Source: CALJFL01 sp047633055 (lineage in GTDB: Bacteria > Pseudomonadota > Gammaproteobacteria > Pseudomonadales > Halieaceae). From it: a stretch of DNA of 64,000 bases. The stretch is taken from positions 15,382-79,381 of the forward strand of contig JBLIEI010000010.1 of NCBI GenBank assembly GCA_047633055.1, written 5' to 3'. Numbering within the stretch: the first letter of the stretch is position 1; the number at the start of each line of letters is the position of its first letter. The position numbers were made by a program, and so were the translations under genes. The notes beneath the pieces were generated by a model. It did not search any database, was not told the origin of the DNA, and saw only the letters and a list, made by a program, of their open reading frames with translations. Positions 18,601-25,278 of this stretch are shown here, one piece after another.

Positions 18601-20127
18601 AACGTTATTGTTACTGAGTGATGATTGATTGCTGGGGTCATGTTTTAGGTTGCGGAACTGACCCAAATCTTCGTCGAAGATACTAAGTCCGCCTCCGAAT
18701 GTTCCAACTAGAATTTCTTTGGTTGAAGATCTTAAGATCGAAGTAATACCGTTGGCACCAATTGAGTTTTTGTCTAATTCCGAATGTACAAATACCTTTG
18801 AAGTATTAGTTTTCAGGTCAATCCTGTTCAAGCCCCCACTAAAAGTGCCTACCCAGAGGGTGTTCTCCTCCCCCAAAAGGCTCATCACAATTGGACTGCT
18901 CAGCTTTACTGGGTTGGTCGATTCATTTATCCACTCAAATCTAGTCGCTTCTGGCCTAAGTCTATTTAGTCCATCGTCGGTGCCGACCCAAAGGCTTCCG
19001 TCCCCTGTTTCGCCAAACGCATTTACTGAATCGCTAGATAGGTTGATGTTCTGGCTACTGATCTTTGGGAACAGCTGTTTAGCCCCTTGGGACAAACCGT
19101 AGAATGTTCCAGCCCAGTATTTGCCTTCTTGCGACTGATAGATGCTGTAGCTCGAATTAGAAGACAGCTCTCCGCCGTGTCCGGCATATCTTTCAAAACT
19201 ATCGGTTAAGGTGTCGTAAACGCTTAAACCTTGGTCGGTTGCGACCCATATATAGCCGTCTAGGTCCTGAAATATGTCGAGTACCCCGTCTGAGGATATG
19301 GTTGACGGATCATCGGGTACATGGCGGAAAGTTCTTGCTGTATTGGTTGCAGGATCATATTTAGCCACCCCTGCATTCGCTGTAGCGACCCAAATGAATC
19401 CGGAACTGTCTGTTTCGATATTAGTGAGATTCTCGGATGGAATAAAGTCTCCTCCGCCTGGGTTTTTCCTCATTACACTTACGGTATTTTGAATCTTATC
19501 AATACGAACAAGGCCTCCGCTATACGTTGAAGCCCATAGAACTCCATCCTCTGTTTCAGCGAAGCCTAGAACCTCTCCAAGATAAGGTACTTTTTCGGTG
19601 TCAGGCACGTAGTGCTTAAATCGCATTGTGACGGGGTCGAAGGAACTAAATGAATTGTCGTATCCAAGCCAGATCTGCCCTGAAGTTGCAGTGTAAATAC
19701 TGTAGATATCGTTGGAGTACGGGGAGTCCGGGTTTCCTGGCTCGTTGTATCGGGCGCTAAACCTATTTAACGGCTCGTTATAGAGATTTAGCCCTCCACC
19801 TATGGTGGAAACCCACAGGCTTCCCTCGCTGTCTTCAGTTACTCCGGTTGTTACATTTGAACTGAGAGAATATGGATCAGAAACAGAGTATCTAAAATTT
19901 TCCAATGAGTGGCCATTATATTTATTGAGCCCCTCCTGCGTCACAAACCAGAGAGCTCCCCGGCTGTCTTGGTAAGTTTCAGAAACTGTTTGCTGTGTAA
20001 GGTTTTTAGAGAAGTCGCTAATTCGAAATTCATAGCGCGGTGGGGATAAATCTTGTGCGGCCCACGGGCCCGTGGCAAAGAATGTTGCTAGCAGGTAAAA
20101 GAATGCGAGCGCGCATTGTTTGTTCAT
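15637..20127 (-). CDS. Giant beta-propeller hybrid histidine kinase (HisKA-HATPase-REC-REC-HPt)
   Basis: A 1496-residue hybrid two-component sensor. It has a signal peptide (about 1-24), roughly 14 Reg_prop repeats in a periplasmic double propeller (about 40-670), a Y_Y_Y domain (about 707-792) and a membrane helix (about 798-816). A coiled coil precedes HisKA with FLATMSHEIRTPMHGMIGM (H866). The ATPase has N983, DEGIGMD and GGTGLGL. Receiver 1 spans about 1100-1203 (D1147), receiver 2 about 1230-1350 (D1280 in FMDCQMPVLDG), and HPt has H1439 in TAHAIKS. All phosphorelay modules are thus in one chain and no DNA-binding output is fused. In Bacteroidetes such propellers sense glycan breakdown products. 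Its neighbour upstream is the GYRW repeat protein gene. Confidence 0.93.
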   Translation of the reverse strand: MNKQCALAFFYLLATFFATGPWAAQDLSPPRYEFRISDFSKNLTQQTVSETYQDSRGALWFVTQEGLNKYNGHSLENFRYSVSDPYSLSSNVTTGVTEDSEGSLWVSTIGGGLNLYNEPLNRFSARYNEPGNPDSPYSNDIYSIYTATSGQIWLGYDNSFSSFDPVTMRFKHYVPDTEKVPYLGEVLGFAETEDGVLWASTYSGGLVRIDKIQNTVSVMRKNPGGGDFIPSENLTNIETDSSGFIWVATANAGVAKYDPATNTARTFRHVPDDPSTISSDGVLDIFQDLDGYIWVATDQGLSVYDTLTDSFERYAGHGGELSSNSSYSIYQSQEGKYWAGTFYGLSQGAKQLFPKISSQNINLSSDSVNAFGETGDGSLWVGTDDGLNRLRPEATRFEWINESTNPVKLSSPIVMSLLGEENTLWVGTFSGGLNRIDLKTNTSKVFVHSELDKNSIGANGITSILRSSTKEILVGTFGGGLSIFDEDLGQFRNLKHDPSNQSSLSNNNVIALYKDSLGYIWIGTENGLNLFEPPNSFRRFYSERGNEDSISSDMVWEMYEDKQQNLWLGTKGGGLNMWAEEHRSSLEQRFSHYSENIALPSSNIYGISSDDHGNLWLSHNRGLTKFSINELNSHHYGIKDGLQDIEFNMGAAFKTSDGAIFFGGNRGYNSVETSQLVERTEPPKVSISKIKIMNQPAALEQPYKNLSKLVLNHTDTMFSVEFFAADYSNPSLIKYGYKLEGVNPDWVISQDARIASFTTLPAGNYILRLAAANPDGVWNWDGVTLPVTVLPPPWKSSWAYAGYGISMLSGLVVLLRQQRRKANLSQVRQRELEMMVQERTVDLDQAKRQAEEANKAKSDFLATMSHEIRTPMHGMIGMTELLLHTSLSDQQKKFARAAHNSGTSLLKLINDILDFSKLEASKVEVETTEFNLTRLIDEICYLQAEPSERKGVILSNIIDPTIPLMTIGDPAKIRQVVMNLLSNAIKFTATGHVTVTTSHTLIPSQPHSILICITVEDEGIGMDEQTQNKVFEPFIQADASTTREYGGTGLGLTISRNFVEIMGGDLEVKSKPGVGTSTILSIPLKVANTSATVQDFTFETAFLLCEDDHITAMVTSHFKGFGIRVDRLNSIGEMVTRQDQADILILDYISKDYKPGNIDAISDLSGQKVLLLTPLSFDLSNPVLSNFSTITKPITQSALRQYLEESTGSVASEATHAQTSPPPHRNQAPKLVLVAEDVETNQRIAREMLGLLGFEVDIASNGAEAVSMFMKKTYDVIFMDCQMPVLDGYKATEKIRIIEQENNLTRTSIVALTAGTSVEEKSKCRDAGMDRHVTKPFSLSEIKKELEALTGITHIQMHSWDMGDKNSALDEIAGSAPPEAGEIFDHVAIENIRELERQTGKLILPELYKGFTLQMNEKLDQLSEQITMGDATNIYKTAHAIKSMCANMGAEKIKITSARMEIDAKEGLLENMVEELESLNNQFTEFSNAFCQEQLV

Positions 20128-20386
20128 TTTCCATCAGCCCAATTAAAGAACCAACGATTCTAATGAATATTGCAATCTATAACCACTTCTGGTCTTTCTT
20201 TAGGAAGTTTTTTGAAGGTGGCTTGGGCTCAACGCCGGAAGCCGGTCAGGAGAAAGGGCCAGTAATGAAATTGTTGCTAAACATATACTTTGACGACTCC
20301 ATTGCCATCAAAGTGTTTTTTCCTACATTCCGAAGATGGTTCCTCAGAGGGTTTCAAATTTCCCCATGAAGAATTTGTCGTGCTCT

Positions 20387-21034
20387 CTAGTGTGCACGCC
20401 AGCGATAGCCGGCAACTGCAGCGGTATTGCTTGCACGCCAGCGATATCCGGTAACTTCAGGGGTGCTGCTCGCACGCCAGCGATATCCGGTAACTTCAGG
20501 GGTGCTGCTTGCACGCCAGCGATATCCGGTAACTGTGGGGGTATTGCTTGCACGCCAGCGATATCCGGTAACTGTGGGGGTATTGCTTGCACGCCAGCGA
20601 TATCCGGTAACTGTGGGGGTATTGCTTGCACGCCAGCGATAACCCGTGACTTCAGGAGTATTACTTGTGCGCCAGCGATAACCCGTCTGCTCCGGCTTAT
20701 TCATCACTTTCCACTGAAATCCAGCGGAGCCGGCGTAGTCTCCGGACGCCGCAGGCTTACTTTGAGTAGGTTGGTCCCACTTGTACCCGGTGTGTTTCTG
20801 GGAAGTCTCATCTGCCCAGGAAGATGGGGTAATCGATGCGGGCTCGGTTTTGCCCCACTTATACCCGGAAGGAGTGCCAGCGCGAGTGTAATCGACTTCA
20901 GAGGCAAGTTGATGGCTGATCCTGTGGATCGTGCTAGATCCGGCAGCCACGTCTGCGGCAAATGCCTGAGGTAAGGCTACTGCAGTCAGTATTGCGCCAG
21001 CTCCGATATGTCCCATGATCCTTAAAGTCTTCAT
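20387..21034 (-). CDS. Secreted protein with 13-residue GYRW tandem repeats, unknown function
   Basis: This 215-residue protein starts with a clear signal peptide (about 1-27, ending AFAA). After a short unique region it has three degenerate GYKW/GFQW motifs, then eight near-identical 13-residue units of the form TGYRWRASNTPTV running to the last residues (GYRWRAH). Each unit keeps G, Y, W and two Arg, so the mature protein is strongly basic and aromatic. I do not recognise the family. The start ATG 21034 has a strong AAGGGAG site 9 bp upstream. It lies between a secreted subtilase gene and a propeller hybrid kinase gene on the same strand. Possible roles are a structural or envelope-binding repeat protein, or a multi-copy peptide precursor; both are guesses. 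Confidence 0.8.
   Translation of the reverse strand: MKTLRIMGHIGAGAILTAVALPQAFAADVAAGSSTIHRISHQLASEVDYTRAGTPSGYKWGKTEPASITPSSWADETSQKHTGYKWDQPTQSKPAASGDYAGSAGFQWKVMNKPEQTGYRWRTSNTPEVTGYRWRASNTPTVTGYRWRASNTPTVTGYRWRASNTPTVTGYRWRASSTPEVTGYRWRASSTPEVTGYRWRASNTAAVAGYRWRAH
20395..20706. repeat. Eight-copy 39-bp tandem repeat encoding the GYRW units
   Basis: Units begin at 20395, 20434, 20473, 20512, 20551, 20590, 20629 and 20668, exactly 39 bp apart, each starting near CACGCCAGCGATA on the plus strand. The units starting at 20512, 20551 and 20590 are identical or nearly so, while the outer ones differ by several bases. The multiple-of-three period keeps the protein frame through copy-number change. 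The low divergence in the middle suggests recent expansion by slippage or unequal exchange. Confidence 0.95.
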
Positions 21035-21366
21035 AATTACGGCTCCCTTAAAAATATTTTTGTCGCTTCTGCGACGCAGTTCTCTATTACCTGTCTCTGT
21101 CTGAGACCTGACTTACGTTTTCTACGGTAAGTGCTTGACTTCAACTTACGATTGTCCCTCTCATAGCTGAATAGCAACATATACCCCTATTGGGTTAGCG
21201 CTTGGTCAAGCATCGGATAATGGAGGTGGATTGAGGTAGGCTTGAAATTATATAAACTATTGATATATATCGATTAATGTCATAATTTCCGACCGAAATC
21301 GGACCCATTGCCCTATATGGGTCAATCAGCTCAAAATGAGTGTCACGGGATGTGGTGTTTTTGGAT
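21035..21366. promoter_or_regulatory. Intergenic region rich in short inverted repeats upstream of the GYRW gene
   Basis: No gene is seen in these 332 bp. Close to the GYRW start are GTCGC-ttct-GCGAC (21062-21075), GTCTC-tgtct-GAGAC (21093-21107) and ACTTAC/GTAAGT (21111-21132), with a further direct ACTTACG copy at 21144-21150. Nearer the protease gene are an ACCCAT/ATGGGT hairpin (21303-21322) and a perfect minus-strand TATAAT (21247-21252) in AT-rich DNA, without a good -35. These could be operators for a regulator of the repeat protein or RNA hairpins in its leader. The functions are inferred only from symmetry. Confidence 0.4.
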
Positions 21367-23382
21367 TTAGCGGTTTTTGGGCGCCGCGAGATTCTGCATT
21401 GCGGCGGCTTCTTCACGATAAATTTCGACCCAATCCAGAGGAGAAAGGTTATCTGTCGAGTCAGTTGAGTCGGGAATCGAAGTGCGTTCGAGGTGTTCTT
21501 TAGCGCCCCATTTTCTGGTTTTGCTCAATCCTTGGGCAGCGGGCTCCAGAGCAAGTATTTCGCTCAGCCCGGGCAGACTGACCGTGTCTTTTTCGTCAGT
21601 AATAGCGGGTCCCTGAAAATGTGCATCGCCGGCCATATCAGCTTCAATGTCTAGGTCCTCATTCCCGCAGCCGCGTTTTCCCAAGGTAATTGCTCTAGTG
21701 GCGCTAACGTAGCCGCTGCCTTGCTGAAAGGGGCTGTAGGCTAGTCTTCCATCGGCGTTGATAGCGGGTTCGGCGGTGCTCATCAGCATGCATTTTACGT
21801 CGTCGGGACTGAGCTCTGGCTCGAGTTGTAAAATCAGAGCGGCTATTCCGGCAACGATGGCGCTGGCCTGGGAGGTTCCTGTCATCACAAACTCGCCTGT
21901 TTTGAGCAAATATTGGGGTAACTCGCCAATGAGGCTGGATCCTGGTCGCGTCAGGCCGCTAATGTGTCCACCGGGAGCGATAATGTCCGGCTTGATATGC
22001 GCGGAGGGTGTTGGCCCCCGGGCGGAGAAGTCGGGTATGTAGTCGTCGTCTCGGGTGTCTGTTGTCCAGGAATCGGTGACTGCACCTACGGTAATGATAT
22101 AAGGCAGATTCCCCGGTGAGCCAACGGTCATCGGGTCGGGGCCGCTGTTCCCTGCTGCCGCAATCACTGTTATGCCTGCCGCCCAGGCGCGCATTACGGC
22201 CTGGTTGATTGGGTCCTGCCAGTAGGGCCAGCGGGGCGGGGCGGCGAAGGACAAGTTCAACACCTTGATGTTCAATCGTTCTCGATTGTCTACAACCCAC
22301 TGCACGCCGCGCACTATATCCAGAAATTCTCCCTGTCCCTCATCGTTAAACGCTTTGACCGATACTAGCGAAACATCCGGGGAGATCCCCTTGTAGCTCC
22401 CCAGCGGCTTGTTGTCGACGGTAACCATACCGCTGTGCGCAATAATGCTGGTCATATGTGTGCCATGGCCACTAGCGTCAAACACTTCCTGGTTGGCTAT
22501 GTCGCGTATGGCATCGTAGCGGCCAATGACGCGGGGTTCTCCGCGGGTGTTCAGTTTCAGTACCGAGGTTTCCCATAAACCTGAGTCCAGTACGGCTAAG
22601 GTGACACCGCTGCCTGTAATTCCGAGTTTGTGCAGCGCATCGGCGCCTACTATGCTCGGAAAGTAAGAATTGTTGTGATTGTCGGAGTAACCGGGTATGA
22701 GTTTAGTACTGCAGTCATTCCCAAAATCTGCGGAAATAACGAAGTCTCGCTGCTGCACATGGTTCCAAATTTCAGCAGTGGGCGGGCTATCAAACCTGGC
22801 CCGCAAAACGGAATTCTCGGCAATTTTTGGGGCAGCGGCAGTGTCCAGGGTGAGTGCTAATTTACCGGGGTTTGCCAGTTTGAGAAGCTTGCGTGGGAAA
22901 GCGTGCTCGCCCAGGCTAAGCGACGTCAGTGCTCCCAGTTCCACTGGCCATTCAAGTTCGAGCTTCTGCAGGTCAAGTAGGTCGTTCTCGCGTTTGTAAA
23001 GGCGCCATTCGATGTCTGGCCCCGCAATATCCAGCTCCAGTGAACCCGCAATATGACATGATTCATCACCGCTCTCTGGTTTTTCCTCTACCGGATCTCC
23101 CAGCGCCAGATCGTCTATGTATCGATGTACCAGTGGCGACGTGATCAGCGTATCGAGTTGCGCGCGGGTGACGTTTGCGCCCACGGCGTCAATAATGTGC
23201 AGAACATGGCTGACAGAGCCGCCGCGCTCCTCTACAAGGCTCTTTAATTCGGACGCAGGCGCCCCTTGCAGCATTACCCGTAGCTGTTCGGTATTGTCGT
23301 TCGAGTTCGCAGCCAGTGTCGGAGACGCAAAAAAAATCGCCAGCGCAAAAGTTTGATTGAGTGAATGCAGCTTTTTCAACAC
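21367..23382 (-). CDS. Secreted S8 (subtilisin-like) serine protease
   Basis: A subtilase with the complete catalytic triad (numbering from the GTG start): Asp266 in AVLDSG, His306 in SGHGTHM and Ser504 in GTSQASA, with the oxyanion Asn in AAAGNSG. An N-terminal signal peptide is followed by an inhibitor-like propeptide region (about 30-90) and a pro-domain, and about 100 residues follow the catalytic domain. I place the start at GTG 23382 because it begins LKKLHSLNQTFALAIFF, a proper signal sequence, and lies 4 bp after the upstream stop. A longer frame from ATG 23448 would precede it with a non-signal stretch overlapping that gene. The tight spacing implies coupling to the c-di-GMP gene. 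The likely substrate is extracellular or the next gene's repeat protein (inference). Confidence 0.9.
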   Translation of the reverse strand: MLKKLHSLNQTFALAIFFASPTLAANSNDNTEQLRVMLQGAPASELKSLVEERGGSVSHVLHIIDAVGANVTRAQLDTLITSPLVHRYIDDLALGDPVEEKPESGDESCHIAGSLELDIAGPDIEWRLYKRENDLLDLQKLELEWPVELGALTSLSLGEHAFPRKLLKLANPGKLALTLDTAAAPKIAENSVLRARFDSPPTAEIWNHVQQRDFVISADFGNDCSTKLIPGYSDNHNNSYFPSIVGADALHKLGITGSGVTLAVLDSGLWETSVLKLNTRGEPRVIGRYDAIRDIANQEVFDASGHGTHMTSIIAHSGMVTVDNKPLGSYKGISPDVSLVSVKAFNDEGQGEFLDIVRGVQWVVDNRERLNIKVLNLSFAAPPRWPYWQDPINQAVMRAWAAGITVIAAAGNSGPDPMTVGSPGNLPYIITVGAVTDSWTTDTRDDDYIPDFSARGPTPSAHIKPDIIAPGGHISGLTRPGSSLIGELPQYLLKTGEFVMTGTSQASAIVAGIAALILQLEPELSPDDVKCMLMSTAEPAINADGRLAYSPFQQGSGYVSATRAITLGKRGCGNEDLDIEADMAGDAHFQGPAITDEKDTVSLPGLSEILALEPAAQGLSKTRKWGAKEHLERTSIPDSTDSTDNLSPLDWVEIYREEAAAMQNLAAPKNR

Positions 23383-23386
23383 GCTG

Positions 23387-25195
23387 CTAGCCCCGCATGA
23401 CTTCCTTGATTTGTTCGGCAAAGTTCTGGCGCAAAACCCCGGGTACATCTTCTGGATACAGTGGACTGGCGAAGTAGAAACCCTGCAACAGGTCGCAACG
23501 CTGATTCACCAGGTAGCGCAGTTGATCCGGTTCCTCGATGCCTTCGGCAATGGAGCGCAGGTTCATCGTTTTCGAGAGCGCTAGAATGGCGTCGATAATA
23601 GCCCGGCCATTGGGGCTGTCCAGGTCTGCAACGAAGCTCTGGTCGATTTTCAAAGTGTCGATGGGGAAGCGTTTGAGATAACTTAAAGAGGAATAGCCAG
23701 TGCCAAAGTCATCAACCGCCAGCTCTATGCCAAGGCCTTTGAGCTCATTGAGTTTGGCAATGTTGGTCTCTGCGTCGGTCATAATGGCGCTTTCTGTCAG
23801 TTCTAACTCCAGTCTACGGGGGTCTAGTCCGGATCGCCCTAGAAAATCCGCGATACTTTGAGTCAAATTGCCTTGGTTGAATTGCAGTGGTGAGATGTTA
23901 ATACAGATGCGAAAGGCAGGCAGGCCCAGTGTTTCCCAATACAGGCAATTGCGGGCAACTTCGTTCATTACCCAGTCACCCAGTTCAATAATTTGGCCGG
24001 TGCGTTCAGCAACGGGAATAAATTCCCCCGGTGAGATCATTCCGCGTTCGGGGTGCTTCCACCGAACCAGGGCTTCCATACTCACGACGTCGCCGGTATC
24101 TATTTCTATTTGCGGCTGGTACCGGAGCTCAAGTTCATTGTGCGTCATAGCGTGGCGCAGTTCTTCTTCCATTTTTAGCTGTTCGACAGCCCGGGAGTTC
24201 ATCTCCTCGTTGTAGAACCGGTAGCAGGCGCGGCCCTCGGCCTTGGCAACGTACATCGCCGTATCCGCGTTGCGAACCAGCGTGTCGGGATCTTCACCAT
24301 CTTCGGGGAAAACAGCAATACCGATGCTTGGCGTTACCACGGGATTATGCGACTGCAATGCGATAGGTTGAGATAAGCTGTGCAGGATACGCTTGGCTAC
24401 ACCCTCAACGTGCTCTAGTTCCACATCCGATAGCACCACGGTGAATTCATCGCCACCCAAGCGTGCGATTTCGGTGCCGCTATTTGTGTCTTCATTGTCC
24501 TCAGCGCTGGCATCGGAGAAGTAGTTGATCGCATCGTCTTCCCGCAATTCAAGTGTCAGGCGTTTGGCAATCTCTACCAGCAGGCGATCACCGCGACCAT
24601 GGCCGATTGAGTCGTTGATGCGTTTGAAATGGTCCAGATCAATAAACAGTAACGCGGCGTTGGATTTGTGTCGCTGGCAGCGCTTCAATATACGATTGAG
24701 TTGCTCATTGAAGCTGCGCCGGTTGGGCAGGCTTGTTAAGGGGTCGAAGTAGGCCAGATATCGCAGCCGATCTTCCTGCCGCTTCAGCGCATTGAAGGCG
24801 CTGCTGGCGCGCAGCATGTACTGTACATCGCGGCCCAGCAGGGACCAGTTCACGGGCTTGGTCTTGTATTGCGTGGCACCTGCTTCGAAGCCCTGGTCAA
24901 TCGATTGGCGATCGTCTGAGCCGGTGACAATCATAATAGGGATAGATTCACCCTGGGGCATTTGGCGAATGCGCTCGCACACTTCCAGTCCACTCATGCC
25001 GGGCATTTCAACATCGAGGAATACCAGGTCAGGACGCTCGCGGACGAACATATCGATGGCTTCGAGACCATTGGCTGCCTCAACTACAATCATGCCCTCA
25101 GCTTCGAGGCACTGACGGGTCAATAGACGCACGTTGAGGTCGTCATCGGCGACTAGGATTTTTGCGCTATATCCGGTTGTGTTAATGGTTGCCAT
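23387..25195 (-). CDS. Response regulator with GGDEF and EAL domains (c-di-GMP turnover)
   Basis: A 602-residue cytoplasmic protein. The receiver domain (about 12-130) has acidic DDD and phospho-Asp61 in FLDVEMPGMSG. The GGDEF domain (about 145-325) has an intact RLGGDEF (247-251). The EAL domain (about 345-590) has EALVRW, LTESAIM and DDFGTGYSSL, so both cyclase and phosphodiesterase motifs are present. A candidate RxxD inhibitory site (REDD, 218-221) is separated from GGDEF by about 20 extra, mostly acidic residues instead of the usual five-residue spacing. It could receive phosphate from one of the propeller kinases downstream. The gene is tightly linked to the subtilase gene (4 bp). Confidence 0.93.
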   Translation of the reverse strand: MATINTTGYSAKILVADDDLNVRLLTRQCLEAEGMIVVEAANGLEAIDMFVRERPDLVFLDVEMPGMSGLEVCERIRQMPQGESIPIMIVTGSDDRQSIDQGFEAGATQYKTKPVNWSLLGRDVQYMLRASSAFNALKRQEDRLRYLAYFDPLTSLPNRRSFNEQLNRILKRCQRHKSNAALLFIDLDHFKRINDSIGHGRGDRLLVEIAKRLTLELREDDAINYFSDASAEDNEDTNSGTEIARLGGDEFTVVLSDVELEHVEGVAKRILHSLSQPIALQSHNPVVTPSIGIAVFPEDGEDPDTLVRNADTAMYVAKAEGRACYRFYNEEMNSRAVEQLKMEEELRHAMTHNELELRYQPQIEIDTGDVVSMEALVRWKHPERGMISPGEFIPVAERTGQIIELGDWVMNEVARNCLYWETLGLPAFRICINISPLQFNQGNLTQSIADFLGRSGLDPRRLELELTESAIMTDAETNIAKLNELKGLGIELAVDDFGTGYSSLSYLKRFPIDTLKIDQSFVADLDSPNGRAIIDAILALSKTMNLRSIAEGIEEPDQLRYLVNQRCDLLQGFYFASPLYPEDVPGVLRQNFAEQIKEVMRG

Positions 25196-25278
25196 ACAGT
25201 TGATGGGTACCGCTAGTCAAATGAGTTTAGGCTAACATCACTAGCGGTTTGCGCCTAGTGTGATTGCAGTTTGGCCCG

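Noticed and set aside
20427..20642. Repetitive plus-strand frame over the GYRW array (ARQRYPVTSG repeats)
   Set aside because: It is the antisense of the 39-bp repeat; a period divisible by three keeps every frame open. It has no signal peptide and no ribosome site, while the minus strand has both.
20395..20706. Regular 39-bp repeats as a CRISPR array
   Set aside because: The units are directly abutting with no unique spacers, lie within a secreted-protein frame, and no cas genes are nearby.
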